This document shows, in pieces, positions 27,924 to 36,234 of a stretch of DNA of 64,000 bases. The translations under genes were made by a program, and so were the position numbers. Within the stretch, counting starts at the first letter, position 1; each line of letters begins with the position of its first letter. The notes beneath the pieces were generated by a model that saw only the letters and a program-made list of their open reading frames with translations, made no database searches and was not told the DNA's origin. Source of the stretch: Halorubrum aquaticum (GTDB lineage: Archaea; Halobacteriota; Halobacteria; Halobacteriales; Haloferacaceae); contig NZ_FOPZ01000007.1 of NCBI RefSeq assembly GCF_900113615.1, positions 1 to 64,000 on the forward strand. The letters run 5' to 3'.

Positions 27924-29360
27924 CTACGTCACCCCGCCCTCGCTCGTCGCGTACTCCTCGTGCGCCCCGGCCTCGAGGATCGTCTCGATCCGGTCGACGA
28001 CCTCGAGGACGTCAGCGAAGGCGGTGTACGGCGCGGCCGGACACACCCGCACGACGTTCGGCGGGCGGAAGTCGACGACCACGCCGCGGTCCGTCAGCGC
28101 CTGGCTCAACCGCTCGGCGTCGGGGTGTTCCAGGGCGACGTGGCCGCCGCGGGCGTCGCGGTCGCGGGGCGTCCCGATCGAGACGTCGGGGAGACGCTCG
28201 TCGACCGAGGCGATCAGGAAGTCGGTGAGCGCGAGCGACTTCGCGCGGATCCGCTCGATTCCCGCCTCTCGGAGGAGTTCGACGGAACCCTCCAGGGGCG
28301 CCGCCGCGAGCAGCGGCGGGGTGCCGATCTGCCACGCGCCCGCGGAGTCCGCGGGAGTGTACGTCAGGTTCATCTCGAACTGCGTCGCCTTCTCGTGGCC
28401 CCACCAGCCGGCGAGCGCGGGCGTGAGCCCGTGGTGGCGCTCGGCGACGAACAGCGCGCCGATCGACCCGGGGCCGGCGTTGAGGTACTTGTAGGTGCAC
28501 CAGACCGCGAAGTCGACGCCGGCGTCGTCGAACGCGTGCGGCACCGCCCCGACCGAGTGGGCGGCGTCGAACCCCGCGTACGCGCCGGCGTCGTGTGCGG
28601 CCCGCGTGATCCGCTCGACGTCGAACAGCTGGCCCGACCGATAGAGCGCGGTCGGCATGAAGACGATCCCCACGTCGTCGTGTTCGTCGAGCGCCGCCTC
28701 GACGTCGGCGGGGCGGATCGTTCGGCCGTCGCGGCTCTCGACGATCCGGAGCTTCTCGTCGGGGTCGATCCCTCGCGAGCGGAGCTGTGCGCGGATCGCG
28801 TAGTGGTCCGAGGGGAAGTCCAGGTCGTTGACCAGCACCGCGGGGTCGACGTCGGGATCCCCGCCCGGAGCCCACGTCCCGTCGGCGGCCGCGTGCCCCG
28901 CCCGATCCGGGCCGTTTCCGGCGAGCAACTCGTCGAGGAACGTTCCGACGAGCGTGTGGACGTTCACCGTGATCGAGTTGCCGACGACGACCTCCTCGGG
29001 TTTCGCTCCGACCAGCGGCGCGAGCGCCGCGCCGATCCGCTCGCCGACCTCGAACCACGGCGGGTCCGCGTCGGTCCACCCCCCGATCAGCAGCTCGCGC
29101 CACTCGTCGACGACGCGGTCGAGGCTCGCAAGCGCGGCGTCGCTTGCCGGTCCGAGCGAGTTGCCGTCCATGTAGAGCCCGTCGTCGGGAACCGAGAACC
29201 GGTCCGCGAAGCCCGAGAGCGGGTCGTCCGCGTCGAGGCGGGCGGCGGTCTCCACCGGGTCCGATTCGAACCCGCCGCGATCGAGCGCCGCGTTCGCGGG
29301 GGCGTACGGGTCGTCTCCGTCCGTCGGGGAGGACGCCTCTCCTCCGGATTCGCCGTCCAT
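27924..29360 (-). CDS. kynU: Kynureninase
   Basis: A 478-residue PLP enzyme that cleaves kynurenine (or 3-hydroxykynurenine) to anthranilate (or 3-hydroxyanthranilate) and alanine. Family signatures are LYMDGNSLGPASDAALASL at the N-terminus, NSITVNVHTLVGTF, and the PLP lysine in WCTYKYLNAGPGS near residue 289, followed by GWWGHEKATQFEM. The N-terminal 30 residues are acidic and variable. Other kynurenine-pathway genes are not in the window. A TATA-like GGGCTTAGTC lies about 27 bases upstream on the minus strand. It converges with the P450. Confidence 0.93.
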   Translation of the reverse strand: MDGESGGEASSPTDGDDPYAPANAALDRGGFESDPVETAARLDADDPLSGFADRFSVPDDGLYMDGNSLGPASDAALASLDRVVDEWRELLIGGWTDADPPWFEVGERIGAALAPLVGAKPEEVVVGNSITVNVHTLVGTFLDELLAGNGPDRAGHAAADGTWAPGGDPDVDPAVLVNDLDFPSDHYAIRAQLRSRGIDPDEKLRIVESRDGRTIRPADVEAALDEHDDVGIVFMPTALYRSGQLFDVERITRAAHDAGAYAGFDAAHSVGAVPHAFDDAGVDFAVWCTYKYLNAGPGSIGALFVAERHHGLTPALAGWWGHEKATQFEMNLTYTPADSAGAWQIGTPPLLAAAPLEGSVELLREAGIERIRAKSLALTDFLIASVDERLPDVSIGTPRDRDARGGHVALEHPDAERLSQALTDRGVVVDFRPPNVVRVCPAAPYTAFADVLEVVDRIETILEAGAHEEYATSEGGVT

Positions 29361-29424
29361 ACGAGGAGGGACGCCGCCGGCGACTAAGCCCTTCCGGGGG
29401 GCGGTTCACCCGTCCCGCGACGGC

Positions 29425-30726
29425 TCACTCCCGCGACTCGCCGAACCGGTGGACCGAACCCGATGCGAGCGCGCCGCAGACGGCGATCCCCGCGAGCACG
29501 AAGAACAGCTCCCGGGTGCCGGCGACCGTGAGAACGAACCCGGCGAGGCCGGCCCCGAGCGATCCGACGCCGAAGATCCCGAGGTAGGTGTACCCGAACG
29601 AGAGCCCCCGCGTTCCCGGCGGCGAGTAGGCGGCGACGGTCGCCTGCGAGAGCGGCTGGACCGTGAACAGCGCGACGCCGAGCAGCCCGGAGACGAGCAG
29701 GAACGACCAGACCTGCCCGGTGGCGGGCACGAACGCCAGCGCGAGCGCGGCGAGGATCGACATGAGGTACACGAGCCCCCGCTCGGGCGGGATCCGGTCG
29801 GCGATCCGGCCGCCGAGGTACTGGCCCGGGACGCCGACCATCAGGATCGCGACGTAGAGGTATCGCGCGGGGTCGAACTCCTCGGCGTAGGGCCCCTCGG
29901 GATCGACCAGCTGGAGGTCGGCGAACCCGCCGAGCGCGTCGCCGAGCAGGTCCGGGAGGAACGTGAGGAACGTCCGGTAGTAGAGCCCGCTGAACGTGAC
30001 GAACACCAACACGAGCGCGAACCCGAGCGTCAGGAGCGCTCGCGTGTCGCCGACGAACCCGGCGAGCGAGCTTCCGGGAGTCGCGTCCGCGTCGGCATCG
30101 GGACCGAGGTCGCCGTCGGCGTCGTCGTCGGCCGCGACTTCGCCGGCCTCGTCGCCCTCGCCGGCGGCCGCGAGCGCGGCGTCGACGTCGACGGTGAGCC
30201 CGTAGCCGGCGACGAGGAACGCCGGGACCGTGAGCAGCGCGGCGACGACGCGCCAGTCGAAGGCGACGAGCAGCAGGACCGCGGCGAGCGGGCCGAGCGC
30301 GATCCCGAGGTTGCCGCCGATGCCGTGGTAGCCGAGCGCGGTCCCGCGGCGCTCGACCGCCTTCGAGAGCAGCGTGAGCCCGGCCGGATGGTAGACGCTG
30401 GCGGTGACGCCCCACACCGCGAGCGCGAGCGCGAGCACCGGGAGGCTCGGGGCGGCCCCCACCAGCAGGAACGAGCCGCCCATCCCGAGCAGGCACGCGA
30501 GGATGACCGGCTTCGATCCGAAGCGGTCGACGACCACGCCGCCGGGGAGCGCGCCGACGCCGAAGAGCCCGTAGCCGACCGTGACGAGGGCTCCGAGGGT
30601 CGCGGCCGTGGTCGAGAACTCCGCGATCCACACCGTGAGCAGGATCGGGATGGAAAGCTCGTAGGTGTGGACGAGCCCGTGGGAGCTCGCCGTGAAGGCG
30701 ACGATGCGTCGCTCGTTCGCGTCCAT
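29425..30726 (-). CDS. Major facilitator superfamily transporter
   Basis: A 433-residue permease with about twelve hydrophobic segments. The ATG at 30726 gives MDANERRIVAFTASSHGLVH; the extension to 30846 was rejected. MFS-type features include GGVVVDRFGSKPVILACLLG between helices 2 and 3 and a second copy GQYLGGRIADRIPPERGLVY. The cytoplasmic loop between the halves is a long strongly acidic insert (roughly residues 178-215, many Asp/Glu/Ala). It is similar to fosmidomycin-resistance-like and sugar efflux families, but the substrate is unknown. Confidence 0.88.
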   Translation of the reverse strand: MDANERRIVAFTASSHGLVHTYELSIPILLTVWIAEFSTTAATLGALVTVGYGLFGVGALPGGVVVDRFGSKPVILACLLGMGGSFLLVGAAPSLPVLALALAVWGVTASVYHPAGLTLLSKAVERRGTALGYHGIGGNLGIALGPLAAVLLLVAFDWRVVAALLTVPAFLVAGYGLTVDVDAALAAAGEGDEAGEVAADDDADGDLGPDADADATPGSSLAGFVGDTRALLTLGFALVLVFVTFSGLYYRTFLTFLPDLLGDALGGFADLQLVDPEGPYAEEFDPARYLYVAILMVGVPGQYLGGRIADRIPPERGLVYLMSILAALALAFVPATGQVWSFLLVSGLLGVALFTVQPLSQATVAAYSPPGTRGLSFGYTYLGIFGVGSLGAGLAGFVLTVAGTRELFFVLAGIAVCGALASGSVHRFGESRE

Positions 30727-30855
30727 GTGAACCCGACGTTTACCGGGGGCGGGCATAATCCCGAGGGTACATGACGGAGTTGCCGGGACGGCGGCGTCGT
30801 GCGGCTCGCGTATCCCAACCGTTTTCGTAGCGTGCGAGGAATTCAAGGTTCAGGC

Positions 30856-32565
30856 ATGGATCCGGTCCTGCTCAGCCACGTGGCGGTCTTCGCCGTCTCC
30901 GCGCTCGCCTGCGTGGCGAGCCTCCCGCGCGTGCGGAGCATCCGGCACGCCGATACCCGCCGCGGGCTGGCGGCGCTCCTCCTCTCGGTCGCCGTCTGGT
31001 CGGTCGGCTACGTCGGGTACCTGCTCGCTCCGACGGCCGCGGGCAAGATCGCGTGGTACACGGTCGGATTCGTGTTCGCGTTCGCCGCCGTCGGCGCGTG
31101 GCTGTACTTCTGTGCCGCCTACACCGGCCGCCCCCCGCGACAGGCCCCGTATCGGAACGCCGCGATCGCGGCGTTCGTGGTCCTCACCGCGCTCAAACTC
31201 ACGAACGCGTATCACGAGCTCTACTTCACGACCGCGTGGACGACCGAGCCGTTCCCTCACCTCGCGATCCGCCATCAGGTGCTCTACTGGCTCGTCCTCG
31301 GGCTGTCGTACGTCGTGATCGCCGTCGGCTTCTTCATGCTGCTCGAGCGGTTCCACTACACGGGCGCCGACAGCCGCCCGCTCGCGGTCCTCGTGAGCGT
31401 GACGGCGATCCCCGTCGCCGCGACGCTCTTCGGCGACCGGGTGGAGTGGCTGCTTCCGCTGATGTACGAGCCGCCGGGGGTCGCGCTGTTCGCGGTCGGG
31501 ACGCTGTTCGTCTACAGCAACCGCCTCGAGACGATCCGACTCACCGGGGCGTCGGACAAGCCGGCCATCTACCTCGACGGCGACGGCCGCGTTCGGGACT
31601 ACAACACCTCGGCACGGGAGATCCTTCCGTCGCTCGCGGACTCGCTTGGAGACCCGATCGAGTCGGTGAACCCCGTCGTCGCCGAACGACTGGAGACGGA
31701 CGGCGTGTGTGCGATCGACCGGGACGGCGAGTCGCGGTCCTACGAGGTCGTGAGCACGCCCTTCACCGTCGGGGACGTTCCGACCGGACGGCTCGTGACG
31801 CTCACGGACGTGACCGACCGGGAGGCGTATCGTCGACGACTCGAGGTGAAAACGGAGCAGCTCGAGGCGTTGAACCGCGTCGTCAGACACGACATCCGGA
31901 ACGACATGGCCGTGATCCTCGGCTGGATGGAGACGTTCGAGGGACGCGTCGACGACGACCTCGAGGTGGTCCTCGACCGCGTCCTGCGGAAGGCGACGCA
32001 CGTCGTCGAGCTCACCGAGACCGCCCGCGAGTTCGTCGAGTCGCTCTCGGAGGGGGAGACGGCGAACCTCCGGCCGGTCGACGTACGGGAGACGATCGAC
32101 GCGGAGCTCGCGGCCGTCCGCGAGTCGTTCCCGGACGCGACGTTCCGCGTCGACGGCGAGGTCCCCGACGTGCGGGTTCGAGGCAACCAGATGCTCTCCT
32201 CGGTCCTCCGGAACCTCCTCGAGAACGCGGTCCGGCACAACGACGAGCCGACTCCCGAGGTCGCGGTCGGCGTCGAGACGACGGGCGAGACCGTCAGGAT
32301 CTCGGTGCGGGATAACGGACCGGGGATTCCCGACGACCGGAAACGGGAGGTCTTCGGCAAGGGCGAGAAGGGACTGGACAGCCCCGGAACCGGCATCGGA
32401 CTGTACCTCGTTCACGTGTTGACGAGCCAGTTCGGCGGCGAGGTGTGGGTGGAGGACGGCGACCCCAAGGGGTCGGTGTTCGTCGTCGAACTCGTGAACG
32501 CGGACCGGGTCGAGAGCGACCGGGACGACGCGGACGGCTCGGGCGGCGGAAACCCGAACCTATAG
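30856..32565 (+). CDS. Sensor histidine kinase with 7TM N-terminus and PAS domain
   Basis: A 569-residue membrane kinase. The first 220 residues hold about seven transmembrane helices of the haloarchaeal histidine-kinase 7TM type. A PAS domain follows (about 230-330), then the phospho-acceptor H-box VVRHDIRNDMAVILGW near residue 343. The HATPase domain has an N-box LLENAVRHN, G1 DNGPGIP and G2 GTGIGLYLV. The tail is acidic and glycine-rich. The ATG at 30856 is 57 bases inside the longest frame and places the first helix right after the start. No response regulator is adjacent; its partner is unknown. Confidence 0.9.
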   Translation: MDPVLLSHVAVFAVSALACVASLPRVRSIRHADTRRGLAALLLSVAVWSVGYVGYLLAPTAAGKIAWYTVGFVFAFAAVGAWLYFCAAYTGRPPRQAPYRNAAIAAFVVLTALKLTNAYHELYFTTAWTTEPFPHLAIRHQVLYWLVLGLSYVVIAVGFFMLLERFHYTGADSRPLAVLVSVTAIPVAATLFGDRVEWLLPLMYEPPGVALFAVGTLFVYSNRLETIRLTGASDKPAIYLDGDGRVRDYNTSAREILPSLADSLGDPIESVNPVVAERLETDGVCAIDRDGESRSYEVVSTPFTVGDVPTGRLVTLTDVTDREAYRRRLEVKTEQLEALNRVVRHDIRNDMAVILGWMETFEGRVDDDLEVVLDRVLRKATHVVELTETAREFVESLSEGETANLRPVDVRETIDAELAAVRESFPDATFRVDGEVPDVRVRGNQMLSSVLRNLLENAVRHNDEPTPEVAVGVETTGETVRISVRDNGPGIPDDRKREVFGKGEKGLDSPGTGIGLYLVHVLTSQFGGEVWVEDGDPKGSVFVVELVNADRVESDRDDADGSGGGNPNL

Positions 32566-32592
32566 CGCGGCCGGGTGGGAAGTCGGATCCGA

Positions 32593-32916
32593 ATGTCGTG
32601 GTACCTCCTGCTGCTCGCCGGACTGTTCGAGATCGCGTGGGCGATCGGACTCGAGTACTCGGAGGGCTTCTCGAAGCCGCTCCCCACGCTCGGGACCGGC
32701 GTCGCGATCGTGATCAGCATGGTGCTTCTGGCGCGGGCCGTCGAGGACCTCCCCGTGGGCACGGCCTACGCGGTGTGGACCGGCATCGGGGCCGTCGGCA
32801 CCGCGTCGCTCGGTGTCGTCCTCTTCGACGAGCCGGCCACGCTCGTCCGGGCCGGGTGTATCGGTCTGATCGTCGTCGGCATCGTCGGGCTCCACCTCGC
32901 GTCCGGCGGGCACTGA
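32593..32916 (+). CDS. SMR-family exporter, guanidinium exporter (Gdx/SugE) type
   Basis: A 107-residue four-helix small multidrug resistance protein. MSWYLLLLAGLFEIAWAIG carries the essential Glu13, and ARAVEDLPVGTAYAVWTGIG is the conserved helix-3 block. The AGLFEIAWAIGLEYSEGFSK stretch is closer to Gdx/SugE guanidinium exporters than to EmrE. It works as a dual-topology dimer exchanging protons for substrate, and a single gene fits this. The start at 32593 is preferred over 32575. It lies in the same direction as the kinase upstream. Confidence 0.9.
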   Translation: MSWYLLLLAGLFEIAWAIGLEYSEGFSKPLPTLGTGVAIVISMVLLARAVEDLPVGTAYAVWTGIGAVGTASLGVVLFDEPATLVRAGCIGLIVVGIVGLHLASGGH

Positions 32917-32927
32917 CGCGCCGGCGA

Positions 32928-33494
32928 TCACTCCACCGCGCCCAGATCGTAGGCGTCCGGGTGGTCGGGCTCCTTCCAGCCCTCCTTACCGCTCCAGGAG
33001 TCCACGTCGAGGCGGTAGACAGCCGTCCGGTCGATGGACTCGTCGGCCATCTCCTCGTAGTCCTCGCCGGGCGTCAACTGGGGGGCGAACTTCGCCATGA
33101 ACCGTTCGAGGACGCGGCGTTTCTCCGCCCGCTCCGTGAGGAAGTCGACGGTCCCGTAGGCGACGACGCTCGAGTACTCGACGGTGAAGTTCACCGGCTC
33201 GTCGGCCGGCACGTACCGCCCCTTCTCGCTCGTCGTGAAGGTCGCGTTCGGCCGGTCGCCGTCCTCGACGAGGTCGTGTGCCCGCCCGCCCTGCGCGCCG
33301 TGGAGGTAGATCGCGCCCGCCTCGGGGTCGTAGACGAACAGTTGCGTCACGAGGTGCGGCGTGTCGTCGTCGACGAGTCCGAGCACGCCCGTCTCCTGCT
33401 CGGCGAGGAACTCCGGGATCCATTCGAGATCGTCGATCGCCTTTCCCTGATAGCGGATGGAGTCGGAGACGTCGGCGGGCGTGTGCTCGGTCAT
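32928..33494 (-). CDS. Pyridoxamine 5'-phosphate oxidase-fold flavin/haem-binding protein
   Basis: A 188-residue protein of the split-barrel (PNPOx-like) fold. The recognisable pattern is FLAEQETGVLGLVDDDTPHL, then AIYLHGAQGGRAHDLVEDGD and YSSVVAYGTVDFLT, as in nitroimidazole-resistance-like and general stress proteins that bind FMN or F420. The ATG at 33494 gives MTEHTPADVSDSIRYQ; a TATA-like GACTTTACAG lies upstream on the minus strand. The exact cofactor and substrate are unknown. Confidence 0.82.
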   Translation of the reverse strand: MTEHTPADVSDSIRYQGKAIDDLEWIPEFLAEQETGVLGLVDDDTPHLVTQLFVYDPEAGAIYLHGAQGGRAHDLVEDGDRPNATFTTSEKGRYVPADEPVNFTVEYSSVVAYGTVDFLTERAEKRRVLERFMAKFAPQLTPGEDYEEMADESIDRTAVYRLDVDSWSGKEGWKEPDHPDAYDLGAVE

Positions 33495-33900
33495 GCGGAC
33501 CGATCGCGACGGTGTCTGTAAAGTCTTGTCGTGACTCACGAACGGCGTCGACGGGATCGCGGCCGCTTCTCCTGTGTGATCTCGACACCCAACCGAGACG
33601 GCGTTTTGCCTCCGCCGTTCGATATCTCCACTACCGGAGCGTCCGGCGTACTCCGTCAGAGGCACACGCTCGCGCTCGGTTATTTTCGCTCCGGCCGATC
33701 ACTCGTTGCGGGCAAGCGCTTCGATAGTCGAAACCATACCACAGCTCGCCTGCGACCCCGTTACCGAATCAAATGTAGGCGGCAATCCCGTCCGTAAGGC
33801 GGATTCAAATCTCCTTGTCGGGTAGTGCCTGAATACGAATATTGATGTAGTGAGTCTTCTAAAGGCAGAATACAGTCACTCGGCGGCTTCCAAAAGTGAA
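33495..33900. other. Gene-free stretch beside tRNA-Ala, lower GC
   Basis: About 400 bases without a supportable gene. The last 130 bases before the tRNA 3' end are noticeably AT-richer than the neighbours, with GAATACGAATATTGATG near 33830-33847. GGATTCAAATCTCC near 33800-33815 recalls a tRNA T-arm but does not fold well. The side downstream of a tRNA 3' end is a common landing site for integrases, so this may be an old integration scar. I see no integrase remnant or clear direct repeat of the tRNA end. Confidence 0.4.
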
Positions 33901-33972
33901 TGGACTCGCGGGGATTTGAACCCCGGGCCTCTTCCTTGCGAAGGAAGCGATCTGCCGCTGATCTACGAGCCC
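33901..33972 (-). tRNA. tRNA-Ala (CGC)
   Basis: A complete 72-base cloverleaf on the minus strand: acceptor GGGCTCG/CGAGTCC with one G-U pair, discriminator A, anticodon stem CTTCC/GGAAG, loop TTCGCAA with anticodon CGC, and T-arm CGGGG-TTCAAAT-CCCCG. It reads the alanine codon GCG, which is very frequent in this GC-rich genome. The acceptor stem has the G3-U70 identity pair of alanine tRNA. Confidence 0.95.
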
Positions 33973-34136
33973 GCACCCGAAACGAGTCCCCGTTCGTACT
34001 TGTACCTTACTTTTCGTGGATCCCCGAGCGAAGGGTTCACACCCGCGAGCCGGCGCGTCGTACCGGTCGGGATCCACGCCACCGCCGCGACCGACGCCCT
34101 TAGGTGGCCGCCGGACCGAGTTCGAGTTGAAACGGA

Positions 34137-34197
34137 GGGATCGCGTCGTGCGATCCCGAACTTCGTAACGATTTTGGGATACATCGCACATTCGTTA
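34137..34197 (+). promoter_or_regulatory. Palindromes upstream of rbkR-ribB
   Basis: GGGATCGC (34137-34144) faces GCGATCCC (34150-34157) in a perfect 8-pair palindrome. Further down, TAACGA (34166-34171) faces TCGTTA (34192-34197), which overlaps the likely promoter TTATCCTTTT. RbkR proteins of other archaea are known to repress their own riboflavin genes through palindromic operators. One of these could be that operator; this is inference. Confidence 0.4.
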
Positions 34198-34229
34198 TCC
34201 TTTTGCGTGCGGGCCTCCTCGATCGGGGT

Positions 34230-34988
34230 ATGTCAGAAGCGACGGCGGCGGCCGCCGACCCGGCGGCGATGGCGGCGTTGAAACACGTCGCGCTCGCGGG
34301 CGGGCTGACGGAGACGAAGGTGTCGTGTGCGGCGCTCGGCGACCGCCTCGACGCCTCGACCCAGACGGCCTCCAGACGCCTCCAGGCGCTCGAGTCCGCG
34401 GGGCTGCTCGAACGCGACGTGGTCGGCGACGGCCAGTGGGTCCGGGTGACTGACGCGGGCGAGGCCGCACTGCGCGGCGAGTACGCCGACTACCGCCGGC
34501 TCTTCGAGAGCGACGTCGAGCTCGTGCTTCGAGGGGAGGTCACCGGCGGGATGGGCGAGGGCCGCCACTACATCACCCTGCCGGGGTACGCGGAGCAGTT
34601 CGCCGCCCGGCTGGGCTACGAGCCGTTCCCCGGCACGCTCAACCTCGAACTCGACGAGGAGAGCGTCCGCCGGCGCGGTGAGATCGCGGGCGTCGACGCC
34701 GTCCCGATCGACGCGTGGGAGGACGAGGACCGCACGTACGGCGCGGCCGCGTGCTACGCCGTCACGCTCGTCGCCGACGGCGGCCGCTACGAGGACGCCC
34801 ACGCGATCGTCCCCGACCGAACCCACCACGACGACGACAAGCTCGAGGTGATCGCCCCTGACGAGCTCCGGACGAAGCTCGACCTCGCCGATGGCGACGC
34901 GATCGAAGTGCGCGTCGAGGCGACCTCGCGGGCGGACAAGCCGGAAGAGGCCGACGAACCCGACGAGCCGATCGGGGAGGTGGCCTGA
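34230..34988 (+). CDS. rbkR: CTP-dependent riboflavin kinase with HTH regulator domain (RbkR)
   Basis: A 252-residue bifunctional protein. The N-terminal winged helix (residues about 10-85; [20 protein letters not shown]) is a DNA-binding domain. The C-terminal DUF120 domain phosphorylates riboflavin to FMN using CTP; seen signatures are [16 protein letters not shown] near 110 and [12 protein letters not shown] near 137. The ATG at 34230 gives [11 protein letters not shown]. It overlaps ribB by one base (TGATG), so regulator, kinase and the first riboflavin-branch enzyme are co-expressed. Riboflavin synthase lies apart at 56076. Confidence 0.93.
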   Translation: MSEATAAAADPAAMAALKHVALAGGLTETKVSCAALGDRLDASTQTASRRLQALESAGLLERDVVGDGQWVRVTDAGEAALRGEYADYRRLFESDVELVLRGEVTGGMGEGRHYITLPGYAEQFAARLGYEPFPGTLNLELDEESVRRRGEIAGVDAVPIDAWEDEDRTYGAAACYAVTLVADGGRYEDAHAIVPDRTHHDDDKLEVIAPDELRTKLDLADGDAIEVRVEATSRADKPEEADEPDEPIGEVA

Positions 34989-35746
34989 TGCGCGCCGACG
35001 CCGAGGGTCCCGAGACGGAGCCCGACCCGGCCGACGCGCCGGTGGGGGCTGCCGACGCGGACGCGACCGCCGACACGGAGGCCGCCGCGGCGGTCGACCG
35101 TGCCCTGGCGGCGTTCCGCGCCGGCGACCCGGTCTGTATCCACGACTTCGCGGACCGCGAGGGCGAGACGGACATCGTCTACCCCGCGGGCGCGGTCGAC
35201 CCGGCGGCCGTGGCACACATGCGCAACGACGCCGGCGGGCTGATCTGCGTCGCGGTCGACGACGCGGTCGCGGACGCGTTCGGGCTCCCGTTCCTCGCGG
35301 ACGCGCTCGACCACCCCGCGGTGGACGACGACCCCGCCTACGACGACCGCTCCTCCTTCTCGCTGCCGGTCAACCACCGCGAGACGTTCACGGGGATCAC
35401 GGACGCCGACCGCGCGCTGACGATCACGGAGGTGGCGAACGCGGCCGCCGCCGTCGCCGCCGACCCCGCTGGCTACACCCCCGAGGACTTCGCGGCGTCC
35501 TTCCGGGCACCCGGACACGTCCACGTCCTGCGCGGTGCGGTCGAGGGGATCGACGACCGCGTCGGTCACACCGAACTCGGGCTGGCGCTCGCCGAGGCCG
35601 TCGACGCCCCGCCCGCCGCCGTGGTGTGTGAGATGCTCGACGACGAGACGGGCGAGGCGCTCACGCCGGAGGACGCCGCCGCCTACGCGGAGCGACGCGG
35701 GATCCCCTACGTCGAGGGTGCCGCGCTCGTCGAGTCGCTTCGGTAA
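34988..35746 (+). CDS. ribB: 3,4-dihydroxy-2-butanone-4-phosphate synthase
   Basis: A 252-residue enzyme that converts ribulose 5-phosphate to the four-carbon precursor of riboflavin. Core motifs are FADREGETDIVYPAG (acidic metal-binding loop; the usual DDEDREnEgD is partly altered to DREGETD), HMRNDAGGLICVAV, and the C-terminal HTELGLALAEAVDAPPAAVV and EMLDDETGEALT. An acidic N-terminal tail of about 30 residues precedes the domain. Translationally coupled to rbkR. Followed by a copy of the dispersed repeat. Confidence 0.92.
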   Translation: MRADAEGPETEPDPADAPVGAADADATADTEAAAAVDRALAAFRAGDPVCIHDFADREGETDIVYPAGAVDPAAVAHMRNDAGGLICVAVDDAVADAFGLPFLADALDHPAVDDDPAYDDRSSFSLPVNHRETFTGITDADRALTITEVANAAAAVAADPAGYTPEDFAASFRAPGHVHVLRGAVEGIDDRVGHTELGLALAEAVDAPPAAVVCEMLDDETGEALTPEDAAAYAERRGIPYVEGAALVESLR

Positions 35747-35769
35747 TCGGACGACGCAACTCTGCTGTC

Positions 35770-36110
35770 GGCGCGCCCGGGAGCGGGCCAAAGGCCCGCG
35801 ACCGGCCCGCGAGGGAGTCGGTCGCCGGAGGCGACCGACGAGGCTGGGGAGGCGTGAGGTGCGGCTGCGGTGCTGTGTAGGGTGGGGCTCAAAGGGGCAG
35901 CCGCGAGTCGTACGAGGGCGACCGGAGAGAGCCCTCGACTGGCGAACGGCAGCGAGGCGCTCCGCGCCTCTGGCAGCCGGCGGCGGAGCCGCCGGCGACG
36001 AAGCCGTGAGCCCTCGCGGCTGGGGCTTTGGCGGTGTTCACTGCGACAGCAACGACGTAGATCCGAGCGACTGGGGTTTCGGAAGTGCTCACCGCGCCAG
36101 CAACGATCTC
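35770..36110 (-). repeat. Dispersed intergenic repeat, copy 2 (flanks inverted)
   Basis: Read on the minus strand this holds two imperfect A blocks (each with TCGTTGCTG and RCCCCAG) and block C with CCCCTTTGAG and CACCTCACGCCTCCCCAGCC. Its hairpin is a perfect 10-pair stem (35817-35826 with 35830-35839). An extra hairpin GCGGGCC/GGCCCGC lies at 35783-35799. Block B (35948-35999) is identical over 52 bases to 16078-16129 and lies in the SAME plus orientation, although A and C are reversed. No gene is supported between ribB and ilvE. Confidence 0.85.
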
Positions 36111-36203
36111 ACATCGAACGCCCGGGGCAGTGATACCGTCCTCCGTGACGTTCTTCCTATTCGAGAAGAGTAGATCCGGCGGAGCGGGACGGGTATCTCA
36201 TAA

Positions 36204-36210
36204 TTTTAAG
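36204..36210 (+). promoter_or_regulatory. TATA box of ilvE
   Basis: TTTTAAG lies about 28 bases before the ATG at 36235, indicating a leaderless mRNA and fixing that start against the longer frame from 36085. Confidence 0.65.
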
Positions 36211-36234
36211 CCCGGACGCCGCGAGTCCGGTAGT

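Noticed and set aside
33531-33797. 88-codon frame between the PNPOx-like gene and tRNA-Ala
   Set aside because: GTG start, Arg-rich and non-acidic composition, no promoter and no motif.
33785-33820. Possible tRNA fragment (GGATTCAAATCTCC)
   Set aside because: The presumed T-arm stem does not pair and no acceptor or anticodon arm can be found.
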